A stretch of DNA of 64,000 bases from Voacanga thouarsii (GCA_026120185.1 JANUWF010003376.1:620001-684000); one strand, 5' to 3'. Shown: positions 12,061-23,320, counted from the stretch's first letter. Made by a program: numbers and translations. The notes: generated by a model from the letters alone, not told the origin.

Positions 12061-13664
12061 GAGTGGCTTGTAGCTATAGTATTGATTTAACCTGCTATGA
12101 AGCACTAGATGATCATTTGGATCTTTTGTGCATAGATTCCTATGCAGAAGATGATTGCATATCAGGAGCAACACTTAAGGAAATAAATAGTTATCTTCCT
12201 CCTAGAATAATTTTGAAAAATTTACAGTCTACTTTCTCTATTGAGGACCCAATTTCTAAGTTGGAAAAACTTGAAATTATAAGAGAAAACCCCCTAAAAT
12301 ATTGGGACAAAAACAAGGTTTTTTGCAAACTTAATATCATTAATCCTGATCTAACTATTAAAGTGCAGGATATGAAATACTCTAACTTTGAGCAGTAGGA
12401 ATGCAAAATCCATGTGGAACAACTGCTTAGTCTTAGAGCAATTCAAAGGTCAGACTCCAGACATAGATCCCCCGCCTTTATCGTAAATAAAGGATCATAA
12501 CAAAAACGGGACCAAACTTAGATGGTTTTCAATTACAACCGTCTTAATGACAATTATAATGAAGATGGTTACAAAATTCTAGATAAGGATCAACTCATCA
12601 ACAAAATCCAAGGATCTTCGTGATACAGTAAGTTTGACATAAAATCAGGATTTTAGTAGGTAAGAATGCATCCACATCCAGAATCAGTAAGTTGGACTGC
12701 ATTCTCTTGTCCTGAAGGACACTTTGAATGGTTTGTTTTGCCTTTTGGTTTAAAAATAGCACCTCAAGTTTTCCAAAGGAAAATGGATAACATTTTTAGA
12801 CCTTACTCTCGTTTTACTTGTGTTTACATAGATGATATTCTTGTTTTCAATAAAACAAAAAATGAACATCGGGCACACTTGCGTACAATCTTTTCATTAT
12901 TTGAAAAACAAGGATTGATTGTTTCTAAACAAAAATTGGCCTTGTTCAAAGAAAAAATTGATTTCCTTGGAGTTGAAATTGGCCAAGGCAGGATTAAACT
13001 TCAACCTGCTATTTCAATAAAAATTTTGACTTTTCCAGATAAAATAGAAGATCTCAAAACTTTGCGAAGTTTTCTTGGACTTCTTAATTATGCCAGGCCT
13101 TATTTAAAAAATATTGGCAAACTCACTGGCCCTCTTTATAATAAAACATCTCCAAAAGGACAAAGATATTTTAACCAAGAAGATATACAATTGGATAAGA
13201 AAATAAAAGAGGTGTAAAACTTTTCCTGAACTCACTCTTCCATTAGATTCAGATTACTTAATTATGGAAACTGATGGATGTGAAACCGCGGGGGGGGGGT
13301 GCTATTATGAAAGCAAAATAAATACTATCCTAAAAAATACTAAACTCCTATGCATTATGCTTCTGGGGAATTCAAAGAGCAAGGGCATTTGACCTCTTTA
13401 GATTATGAAATACTTGCAGTACTATATTGTTTAGATAGTTTTAGATTCTGTTTACTGGGCAAACCTGAGATAACTATTAGAACAGATTGTGAAGTAATTG
13501 TTAAATTTACAGAACAATAAAAAACTACTCCTAAAGGCTTATCTTATAAAAGATGGCTTAAATTTACTGATTGTTTGTTAAAACAAGGACTTAAAATAAA
13601 TTGGGAACATATTAAAGGTCCCCAAAATGCTGCTGGTGACATTCTTTCACGTTTGATTGTTTAA
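12060..13664 (+). pseudogene. Pararetrovirus A ORF3: RT and RNase H
   Basis: A linker open at 12063-12398 precedes RT. RT landmarks: FDIKSG (about 12632), FSCPEGHFEWFVLPFGL (about 12700-12750), YIDD at 12825-12836, FLGVEIGQGRIKLQP, and SFLGLLNYARPYLKN. The long open piece is 12666-13217. The RNase H box METDGCET precedes a run of 10 G (13290-13299) that alters the frame. The tail ends DILSRLIV with a stop at 13662-13664 overlapping the ATG of ORF4 (TAATG). The RT connection style (LxGPLYNKTSPKG) resembles badnaviruses and tungroviruses rather than caulimoviruses, by recognition only. Confidence 0.9.
13290..13299. repeat. (G)10 homopolymer in RNase H of segment A
   Basis: The equivalent of the C15 run (minus strand) in segment D. 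Confidence 0.9.
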
Positions 13665-13888
13665 TGGCAGGAATAGCTGACAAAGGGGGCAAGAAGAAAG
13701 CCTCAACACTTAAAACCATGAAATTTAGGACTCATGAAGTTATAACTCATCAGAACCCAAAAACATAATTTACTTCAGAACTGAGAAAACAGTTGGATGA
13801 AGTCCAATGTTGCCTCATTGACAACTTGTGGAATTTGGCACTCCCCCAGACCAATCAAACTCAAAAGTAATTTTAATATCATGTCTTA
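13664..13888 (+). pseudogene. Pararetrovirus A ORF4, N-terminal fragment
   Basis: Begins at the ATG in TAATG, overlapping the polyprotein stop by one base: a coupled arrangement. It reads MAGIADKGGKKKAS and then matches the N-terminus of segment D ORF4 (LRKQLDEVQCC, DNLWNL). It ends abruptly near 13888, where sequence of segment B begins, before the viroplasmin-like domain. Two or three stops are present. Confidence 0.7.
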
Positions 13889-13889
13889 C

Positions 13890-15990
13890 TAAACTAGTGT
13901 TAAATTTTTAGAAATAAAACCTATTATAGAAGCTATGGCTAGTAAAGGAATTCAATTAATAAAACCAATAAAAGTTAATCCAAAAATTTTAGTAGGTGAA
14001 GAATGGAACCTTAGTAAATTTTTAGAATCAAAGCCTCCTTTAGTACCCAGAGATAGTGTAATATATCAAAATAAAAGAAGAGAAACTAGTGTTAAAATTT
14101 TAAATTATTCAAATTCAAATAGAAGAAGATGAAGATACAATATCTCTAAGATAGGGAACAGAAAATGTATGTATAGAAATTATGGAAACAGAAAATAGAA
14201 TAATGTCTCTTAAAGAATTAGGCTTAAAATTATCAAAAGAAGATTTAATGAGGTTAGAAATAGAATTAGAAAGAAATGGACAAATAAAAGATACTGAATA
14301 CTTGTATTATGATATTGATAGAAATATAAGAGAGATACATTGAAAATATAGAAGAAGAAAAAAATAAATATGTAGAATATATGGATACTACTTCTTTCTC
14401 TACTGCAACTAGTAACCCTTATCCTTCTTCATAGCCTATACCACCACAACAAGTAGTTGTTAGACATTATTGTCCAAAAAATTTACCTAGAATGACATAT
14501 AGTGATTATAGAGAAATGCAATCAGAAACAACACCCAAAGGAAAAAGACAACCTCTAGAAGCAATAGATAATAATAAAATGTTAAATTTAGTAGCTTATG
14601 ACCCACAACTGTAGGAAGGAGTAATAGACACTTTGAAATATTTAGCAGCACAATATTATATTTAACAAAAATTTGATCATACAATAGAAGTAATGTATAA
14701 TTATTTAGAAAGCTTTTTAAGAGAAACAACTAGAGAAGCTTGGGAAAAATATAAAGAAAAATTTTCATTAGAACTAGCAAATGATTTAGCCTTAGGACCG
14801 AATCCATATAATTTTACAAATAAAATTCAATTAATACTTACTACCTAAAATCCTAATTATGGTAGTAGATTACAACAAGAAGAAATAATTAGAAAATTAG
14901 AACAATTGTCAATAAAAGATTGGAAATTTATTAAACCCTTTTGCAAGTTATTATTATTATACTACATTTGCAAGATGTTTCTATGAAGAATTAATTTTAG
15001 AAAAATTATTTTTAAAATTAATAGGGCCCTTAGAAGAAAAAATATCAAAGAGTTATGAATCACACAATTGGAATGTAGTACATATAAAAAATAAAGCTAC
15101 TTGTATAAAATTTATAGTTATGAAATTAGCAGAAAAGTGTACATTTATACAAATACAAAAACAATCAAAAGGAGAATATAGTTTTTGTAAAAATATTTAT
15201 ACTCCTCAATATTATGGTCAACAAAATACTAGGAAAATATGTAGAAAACCAAAAAAGAAATATTTTAGGAAAAAGTATTATCTTAGAAAATCCTCAGCTA
15301 GAAGAACCATATTTAAATAAAGATAGGTATGTTAGAAAATTTAGTAAAAATAGAACTTATAAAATTAAATTGCATTGTTATAGTTATGGTCAGCCTAATC
15401 ATTTAAGAAAAGATTGTCTGAGAAAAAATAATTTATATAATAAGCAAATAACATTAGTAGAATGTGTAAATAAAGATATTATTGATGTAGATGAATATAT
15501 GTCAAATTCAGAAAGTGTACATAGCATAATATCTATTGATGACGTAGACTACCAGCAACCTGAATCAGATAAAGAGATAGAAGACTTAGAATTTATAGAA
15601 GAAATAGCTAATACCCGCTCTCCAAAAATCCAATCGTCTTATTTATCTCAATTAGATAATGTAGAAGATGCCCTTCAAGAATTAGTCCTTGTAGATTATG
15701 AACATGATCCGATGCATACGAAAGGATCAAATAGCAAACCCTGCTACTTATGTGAAAAATGTCCTTTTTTAGCACTTAGATGGCAATGTAGTAATTGTTT
15801 ACATGAAGACTGTAAATTTTGTTTAGAAAAACAAAATATAGAATTAAAAATAATAGAAAAAGGTAAACAAAAACAGAAAGAAGATCTTGTAGAACATCAT
15901 TTAGTAAGAAGAATTAGAATAATAGAACAAAAAATAGACCAATTAGAAGATCATGTGTATAAAACAAATATTTAACAAGCTCAAATAATT
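13890..15990 (+). pseudogene. Pararetrovirus B ORF3: end of MP and coat protein
   Basis: Starts at the junction with segment A. The piece 13935-14132 (SKGIQLIKPIKVN) aligns with segment C at 45655 and loosely with A at 9070. CP follows, open from 15214 to 15975. Its zinc knuckle reads CYSYGQPNHLRKDC, with Tyr in place of the second Cys. The second cysteine signature at 15742-15822 is complete: CX2CX11CX2CX4CX2C. An acidic region lies between them and a Glu/Lys helix follows. The segment is much more AT-rich than A. Stops and frame changes are frequent before 15214. Confidence 0.8.
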
Positions 15991-16550
15991 TAAGATAGTT
16001 ATAATACAACTATAGAAATATTAGATAGAAAGACAAACAATAGAACCTATAGTATAGATATTCTTGTCCTTATTAAAATAGGAGCCTTAGAATTAGAAGT
16101 ACTAGCTTTAATTAATATTGGTTGCAGTAATTCAGTCATTAATAGTACAATAATTCTTGAGAAATATTACATAAATGTTAGTATTAGAGCAGAAGCAGCT
16201 CAGAGGGATGGTAAAATATATAGGTATACTCAATCTGTAAAACATTTAGATTTTCATTTTAAAATCTCTTCTACTTCCTATATTGAACCTTATTATGTCC
16301 CAATATATTAGACATACTTAGTATAAATTAATTATAGGATTAGATTTTATAATTCATTATTATCATGGTTTAGTTTTAACCTGCAGTGGTATTCGTTTCT
16401 TAAAAAGTAGCAATTTACCGTATAACACATCAAAGTGCACTAAGAAGCATACTGGACCCCATCAACCCCCACCTAAAAGTAGTACAGAAATAGAAACTCC
16501 ACAAAAAAGACGAATTAGAAAATTGTAAGTGTCATATACGTGGTGAATGT
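15990..16550 (+). pseudogene. Pararetrovirus B ORF3: protease region
   Basis: Reads RTYSIDILVLIKIGALELE and then ALINIGCSNSVI (about 16105-16140) at the place of the active-site loop, so the catalytic Asp is Asn here. Segment C has the same loop with Asp kept but Gly changed. Stops follow from about 16309. Polyprotein-processing function is inferred from position. Confidence 0.6.
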
Positions 16551-16559
16551 AAATAAAAT

Positions 16560-18106
16560 AAAGTAGATAGAATATTAGACATAGATCAAATTGAATTTCT
16601 AGAACAGATAGACTCCCAACTAGAATAGTTAGACCAGGACATACAAGTTAATTATTTACATATAGAAAAATTATGTACTCTTTTAGAAACAACAATTAGT
16701 GATATTGACAATATACTTAGCAAACTACAAAAAAAGAAATAAGTGGAGAAAATCCCACAAAATATTGGGAAAAAAATAAATTATATTGTAAATTTTAAAT
16801 TTTAAATCCTATTTTAAAGATTAACACAACTTAGATAAAAGTCAATAATGATGAAATAAAAGAATTTGATATGTACATAAGAGATTTATTAAAATTAGAA
16901 GTGATTAGAAAAAGTACTAGTCCTCATAGAAGTGCTACTTTTAATGTTAAAAAATATAGTGAAATTTGAGGAAAAAATAGAATGTTAATAAATCATAAAA
17001 GAGTAAATGATAATACATTAGAAGATAGTTATAATGTTCCTGACAAAGATCAATTAATAAATAGAATCTAAGGATATTATATATTTAGTAAATTGTAAAT
17101 CATAACGCACCTAGATAGTATCACATGGACTATTTTTACTTGCCCCTTAGGACATTTTGAATGGTTAGTTATGCCTTTTGGATTAAAAAATTCACTAGCA
17201 GTATTTTAGAGAAAAAAAGATACAATTTTCAGTAAATATAACCATTTTGTTTTAGTATATATAGATGATATTTTGATATTTTCTAAAACTAAAAATGAAC
17301 GTATTAGTCATCTTAAAATTGTTTTGTTAGAATTCTTAAAGCATGGAATTGTAATTAGCAATAAAAAAGCTCAATTATTTAAGAAAAACATAGAATTTTT
17401 AGGAACATAAATTAGTCAAGGAAGAATAAAATTACAACCCCATATTAGTAAAAAAGTATTACAATTTCCTGATAAAATAGAAGATACAAAACTATTACAA
17501 CAATTTTTAGGAGTAGTAAATTATGCAAGACCATTTATTAAGGATCTGAGTAAAATAATGGGATCGTTATATAGTAATGCTAGTCATAAAGGACAAAAAT
17601 ATTTCAATAAAGAAGATATAGAATTAGTAAAACAAATAAAAGAGAAAGTATAAAATTTACCAAATTTAAGATTACCTTAAGACAGAAATTATTTAATCAT
17701 AGAAACGGATGGATATGACAAAGGATAGTGAGCTACTTTAAAATCTAAACCTCATAAATATAGTAATAAGCTAGAAGAATAAATTTGTAGATATAGTAGT
17801 GGTAGGTAAATATAGAGAAAAAGGAAATATTAGTAGTATTGATGTAGAACTATTAGTAAATTGTTATGCCTTAGATATTTTTATATTATTCATTGTAAAT
17901 AAACAAGAATTTACACTTGAACTAATTGTGAAGCAATATTAAAATTCATTAACAAGAAAAATGAAAAACGTAACTCTCAAAGAAGATAGTTGAATTTCTT
18001 AGATAGAATTACTAATAATGGATATAAAATTAATTTTGAACATATTAAAGAAAATGATAATAAAATTATAGATCATTTGTCAAGACTACTAACACATCTT
18101 GTGTGA
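16560..18106 (+). pseudogene. Pararetrovirus B ORF3: RT and RNase H
   Basis: RT landmarks in several frames: [15 protein letters not shown] (about 17140-17185), YIDD at 17258-17269, FLGVVNYARPFIKDL (about 17500-17550), and IETDGYDKG for RNase H (about 17700). Frames are broken by many stops, mostly at codons one transition away from sense. The last codons read HLSRLLTHLV with a TGA at 18104-18106 that overlaps a GTG at 18103, where ORF4 begins. Confidence 0.85.
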
Positions 18107-19368
18107 CTTTACAAATACATCTTAGCAAAATCATTGTAAAGATTGGCCAATGGGAACTCACTAAATATCCCAAACAAGCAAATCTCCATTTTAGAATTTT
18201 GGTAGAAGGTAACTTAGAAGATATCCACCAAACATTTTTAGGCAATCTTTGGAATGTACAAAATGTAAGCCAAAAGATAAAATATTTACATGCTTTAGCA
18301 TTTTACTTTAGTAATTTACTAAAACAGAGTTATTCCTATTACGCAATAACACAAGGTCACTAACTAGGTGTTTACTCGACATGGACCTCTGTAATGGAAT
18401 GTGTTAATAATTTTAAAAATCCTTTGTATAAAGGTTTTAGTAATATTTACGAAGCATTAGATTTTGCTAGAAATAGAATTGGTATTAATTTCTTCATCGA
18501 CCCAGACTGTAGAAATGATATGCATAAACCTTCTCTACAAATCAGACACATACCTTGCACCAGTAATTCACAAAATGTAGAATTTTGTAAACATTATGAT
18601 GCTTTAAGTTCTCAAAAAGAATTAATTCACTAATTGCGACAACAGCATACGTTGTACAGTTGCATAATTTCTTCTCAAAATGAAGATATTCTATTACTGA
18701 CAGCTCAACTGGAAGAATTTCATAACCAAGAACCATAAGTTATTTTTATTCCAGGAAAACTGAATAACTCTAGACATTTTGAATTTTTGATAACTCGAAT
18801 GTTTTTAAAGCACAACAACTTTTAGCAAGATTTCCTAATTCTATTATAGAAATAATTTTTCAAAAAAAAAAAAACCAAGAAAAATTTACTCTTTTATGAG
18901 AATGTCTTAGAACTGTGATGGAACCCCATCTAACCTTTCATCCTATATATTGTCAATATCACACAAAAGAATGTATATCTGACACCTGTAAAATTTGTCA
19001 ACCTGATTGTGCAGCTTACACTTTTGATTTTATAGCATGTGGATGCCAATTATAATATTTAATATTAACATCTAATATCAACTTAGTCATTGAAGATTGA
19101 AAACTCTTGTCTTCAAGCATAACAAAATCATGAAGAGAAGACAGAGATTTTATCTATTTGTGAAAATCAAATTCAAAAAATATATGTGCAATATCAATAT
19201 GTTTTGGCTAAAGTAAAGTTTGAAACTAAGATAAAATTTCTAGATATTTGGTAATATTATCTTTATCTTTATGAAAAGAAGCTACAGGAAGAAAAAGAAG
19301 AAGAAGAAGAAGGATCTGGAACTGAAATCCATAATCTGGAATCTGATGAAGATATGCTTGAAAACTAA
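18103..19368 (+). pseudogene. Pararetrovirus B ORF4 with viroplasmin-like domain
   Basis: The frame begins with GTG overlapping the polyprotein stop (GTGA); an ATG there is likely to have been lost. Open pieces 18103-18363 and 18394-18633 are in one frame. SYYAITQGH, a stop, then LGVYSTW, YKGFSNIYEALDFA and NRIGINFFI give the same viroplasmin-like pattern as segment D. Downstream, after a frame change, comes a Cys-rich stretch (about 18945-19050) with CQYHTKECISDTCKICQPDC. A helical Glu-rich tail follows, ending ESDEDMLEN with a stop at 19366-19368. The protein may be a transactivator or inclusion-body protein by domain; the Cys-rich tail is unlike segment D. Confidence 0.65.
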
Positions 19369-19652
19369 AACCCAAAAAGATGCACAAGGACAATACTAAT
19401 ATGAAAGTCACAAAAATTTATACTGAACAACAATCTTTCCTAAGGACATGACTCACCAAGTCTTGAGTCCTTAAAGAAATGTTAGTTAACAACAAGACAA
19501 GTAACTCGCTAAAGGAAACAAGTGACTCACAAAAGAATCAAAACATGGGATAGCTACTTCATAGACCATCTTTTAAACTTTTACTTTTTCAGTTATGCCT
19601 AAACTACTATGTTGTATATCTATATTCATAGGATCGCCTAGGTGTCTTTCAT
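19369..19652 (+). promoter_or_regulatory. Pararetrovirus B promoter-proximal region
   Basis: Lies between the end of ORF4 and the TATA box, where the genomic promoter of Caulimoviridae sits. Short repeated 'actc(a/g)c' words (gactcacc, taactcgc, gactcaca) occur at 19448-19530. No other element is recognised. Confidence 0.35.
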
Positions 19653-19659
19653 TATAAAA
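19653..19659 (+). promoter_or_regulatory. Candidate viral TATA box (segment B)
   Basis: TATAAAA, about 285 nt after ORF4, with AATAAA about 195 nt further on. The layout matches segment D on the other strand. Confidence 0.5.
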
Positions 19660-19851
19660 GAATGAGTCTCAAAAGACATTTTGAATGGCTTTAAGCTTCT
19701 TCGCCATGGGATAGGGGGGTATTACCTCAACTCTTAGGAATGTTGAGAACCATGAATGCTAGAAACAATGCCATGAATGATACAAACCATTATAGAAACA
19801 CTCTTGATAGAAATTTGTAAAACTTTTCAATGAGCAACCCTCACTATTGTG

Positions 19852-19857
19852 AATAAA
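19852..19857 (+). terminator. Candidate viral poly(A) signal (segment B)
   Basis: AATAAA shortly after the TATA box, as expected for a terminally redundant pararetrovirus RNA. Chance occurrence is possible in AT-rich sequence. Confidence 0.45.
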
Positions 19858-20865
19858 ATTTCTATATGCAAATACTTATTTCAATAGTAATGTCTAGTTT
19901 CTAAATTTTCAACAACTAAGGGTAAGAAAAAGAGTAGAGAGAACCACCAAAGTTATTAACTACACGTCCTTAGTAGCCATAGGCAAAAGAGCTAAAATAC
20001 CCATTCAACCTTGAAGCCATTGGAGAGGAATGAAAGGCATATCATGGGAAGAGGCATGAGTCATCTTGGTGAATGAAAGGATAAGTGAATATACTATTAG
20101 GTAGGCCTCCAAACTTTTTTTTATTCCTTAGTAATCCTATATGATTTCAGAATTAGTTTGGTATTCCCTTACTTTATGAAACGTACTCACTCCTGGAACT
20201 TACTATTATTTTAAAAGAACTGCAAACTCTTTAGAAAGAATAGAATAGTGTGAAGCATATCTTAATATTGTAGAATACGATATTTGACAAATCTTGCACT
20301 ACAAACCTTGATCTTACTTGTTACATATTAACCATGCTAAAAAAGATCTCATTTGGCAACGAATATTTGAACTTCGAATAAATATTTAATTTAGAACCCT
20401 TTTGAACATTAAAAAAAAAAAAAAGAGGGTTTATGTGACCCACTTAGTTAAATTAGCTTTCTGTTTTTATAGACACTTGTTTCTTCTCTCCCATAGCCTT
20501 ATTTTCTATATATATAACTTGTATACATATATTCTTTCTTTTCTATTTCCTTTTGTCCTTTATATGACACCTTTTGTCTCTTTGTTTTTACCACCTTCCT
20601 TTTTACATTTGCTTCCTTTTTGCTTCCCATAAGAGCATTTTGCACAAGTCTTGCATCAAATCTTATATATATAACTTCTTTATCTATCTTTTGTATATAT
20701 AGCTTCTACATATATCTCTTGTTTCTTGCTATTTTATTCCCACAACTTTTGTACATTTTATGTCATCTAGCTTATAGCTTTTGTTCTCTTGCTTTTGTAC
20801 TTCTTTCTTTTTTCGTTTCCCTGTAGCCTAGTTTGCTTCCGTTCTTACATAAAAACATCCCAACA

Positions 20866-20911
<46 letters not shown>

Positions 20912-20973
20912 AGTAATATCTTGTTTGTTTCTATATCTTTTGTATAGCTCTAAAAGGGCACCCCTCCTAAATT
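19858..20973 (+). other. Pararetrovirus B leader
   Basis: About 1.1 kb between the poly(A) signal and the primer-binding site, with no family-like ORF. Short frames at 20402-20826 are pyrimidine-rich and look fortuitous. It ends with an (AC)n tract. It is long for a caulimovirid leader, so an insertion inside it is possible, but I cannot define borders. Confidence 0.45.
20869..20908. repeat. (AC)n microsatellite
   Basis: About 20 AC units, shortly upstream of the viral primer-binding site. Confidence 0.95.
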
Positions 20974-20987
20974 TGGTATCAAAGCTT
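20974..20987 (+). promoter_or_regulatory. Viral tRNA-Met primer-binding site (segment B)
   Basis: TGGTATCAAAGCTT. Caulimoviridae prime minus-strand DNA from initiator tRNA-Met on TGGTATCAGAGC-type sites; this differs by a single G to A in that core. It follows the leader and precedes small ORFs, as at the numbering origin of badnavirus genomes. Confidence 0.75.
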
Positions 20988-21015
20988 TCCCTTTTATTTT
21001 ATAAAGTGCTTTTCT

Positions 21016-21430
21016 TTGTATAGTTTTTTATATATATTGATGCTTTGTCTAATCTCTCTTAAATTCCAATTAAAACATAGATTAAACCTTGTTCTAACAT
21101 ATAAAGCTTTGCTTAGAACTAAAAATTCAAACACTAAAGAATACGATTATTGTAATTACCAACTGAATCAGTTAAAGTTAGAAATTTCAGATATTCATGA
21201 ACAACTCATCTTACTTAGTGCTGTCTAGAATAGGTATTCTTATACTTTGTTTAAGTGATATAAAAGTACAATTAAAAGATACATTAAACTTTATTAGTAT
21301 ATATCAGAATTTGCTTAAATTTACTGATTCCAATTCTCCTTATTATAGTCTATATGGTTATTCTCTTTATATTCTAGAACTAGAACTTGTAGATATTTAT
21401 GAACCGTTAAAAGTATTAAGTTTTGCTTAG
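21016..21430 (+). pseudogene. Two related small ORFs after the primer-binding site
   Basis: Frames 21016-21228 (70 aa) and 21197-21430 (77 aa) encode similar proteins. The first has CLISLKFQLKHRLNL and LNQLKLEISDIHEQL; the second has CLSDIKVQLKDTLNF and LELELVDIYEPL, at a spacing of about 203 bp. This is an old direct duplication just downstream of the viral origin. Both are helix-prone. I do not recognise the family. They might be diverged ORF1-like units or non-coding leader that happens to be open. Confidence 0.4.
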
Positions 21431-21506
21431 AAATTGCAGTATTTATTTGTGTGTTTATCATTTAAGAAATAGAATAAAAATTAAAAAGAATCTTATTAAA
21501 AGATAT

Positions 21507-21880
21507 TGTAACATCCCACCTTGAGCCGTCTTAAAAATATGAGATTTTTACTATCTTTGTGATCTTTTGAATTTTCTTGAATTTTATAAAGCTATTTTCT
21601 TTTATTTTCAAGAAAGTCATTATTTATGAGAATAAATATTTTTGGCAAAATATATTACAAGAAATACTATATTTTATATAATGTGTAATATATTTGAAAA
21701 AAAAATATTAAATTTTATATATGTGAAAAGAAATATATTTTTCTATATGTTATTTTATTACACATATAATTATTTGCTACTAATATCATAGTATCTTTAT
21801 TTTTATCAAATATAATTATAATTTGTATTATTATATATTATTCCTATTTAGGTATCCTATTGTGTGACCTTATATAAATA

Positions 21881-21930
<50 letters not shown>

Positions 21931-21935
21931 GTATT

Positions 21936-22029
<94 letters not shown>

Positions 22030-23320
22030 GAAAACAAATATTGTTTGATGATTGAAGTTAAATGCCATGACATGATTGGTTGCAAGTGGTGTTTGATTGG
22101 AGTTAAATGGCACAATATGATTGGTTGCATGTAATATTTTATGATTGGAGCAAAATGTCATGAGATGATTGGTTATATGGAGTTAAGTGGAATATGGTAA
22201 TTGGTTTAAAGAAAGCTATGCTTAGTCGCCATAGAATTAATTAGCTAGTCACTATACTTAGTCACCATAGCATTGATTAGCTATGCTTAGTCAACAATTG
22301 ACTACCTAATACATATTTTGACCACATGATGAATTTCACTCTATAAATAGAGGTTAGAAGGGATAAGGAAGGTGACCAAATGGAGAGAAGAAATGAAGAA
22401 GCAAAAGAGAGTATGTGGCAAAATAGAGAGAAAAAGAAGAAGAAATGAGAGAAAGAAAGAAAGGAAAGAAAAGAGAGAATGAAGAAGCAAAGGTGGAAAA
22501 CATAGAGAAAAGAAGAGAGAAGAGAGAATAAAGATAAAGAAATAGTACTCATTGATGTAAGAAAGCACGACTTGAGGAAATTAGCTGGAAAGCAAGGTTA
22601 GTCCTATTCATTTTATGAAACCATTTTCTTAAGTGAATTTTTGAACTAAATGAAACTGAGTATTTTATGAAGTATAGATATTATGTGTCCCACTGGGTTC
22701 ATTCTCTTTGTCACAAAAATTAAAGCTGGTAGGATTGTAAATCCTTTTTGGATCATTGGGACCATAAAGGCGATAAGATTATAAAATCGTATCTTGGTCA
22801 TTGGGACCATAAAAGCAATAGGATTATAAAATCCTATCTGGGTCATGGGACCAATATTTTTATTTAATGGGACTAGTAATCTTGGTGTGGAACCATTAAT
22901 ATCTATGTGAAAAAAAAAATGTTTGTTGTGCTTCAATATCAATTATGAGATCTCCTTTATTATTGACAAGTTATCTTGTTTAAAAAGTGGTATTACATGT
23001 TTTAATGGAAAATCATGAGCACACATTGGACTCACTGAGTGTTTTAGCACTCACATGTTTTCGTATATATTTTTAGGTTTTGTGGTATAGGCTAGTGATC
23101 GAGGGTGCAACGGAAGCATGATGAAGTAGAAATAATGCACCATGATATATTGCATGATATATTGTGAGTATCAGAATATTGTATGAAAGATTTGAGGTCC
23201 TTGTATTATGGGATTTTTCCATGAATAGATTCCTTTTTTGAAGGTATAGTATGATTTCGCTGCAAATTAAGTAATAAATCGTTATAAAGACCCCTTGTCT
23301 AGGAGATCAAACGGGGTGAC
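21507..23320 (+). mobile_element. Ty3/gypsy-like LTR, left part (interrupted)
   Basis: Starts TGTAACATCCCACC, a usual opening for plant Ty3/gypsy LTRs, after GATAT (21502-21506). It shares the block 'gcacacattggactcactgag' style with the LTRs at 47612 and 54326 (there on the minus strand). It runs to 23320, where a copia complex with GTGAC duplication begins; the remaining 50 bp lie at 43968-44017. Without the insertion it is about 1.86 kb. No internal region is attached, so it is a solo LTR. It splits viral segments B and C. Confidence 0.75.
21881..22029. repeat. (TTA)n microsatellite
   Basis: About 50 TTA/ATT units with a short interruption, inside the Ty3-like LTR. Poly-Asn and poly-Ile frames here are artefacts of the repeat. 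Confidence 0.95.

Noticed and set aside
20402..20826. Pyrimidine-rich small frames in the viral leader
   Set aside because: Low-complexity composition (Phe, Leu, Tyr, Ser) and no counterpart in other segments.
21864..22130. Poly-Ile and poly-Asn frames
   Set aside because: Direct translation of the (TTA)n microsatellite.
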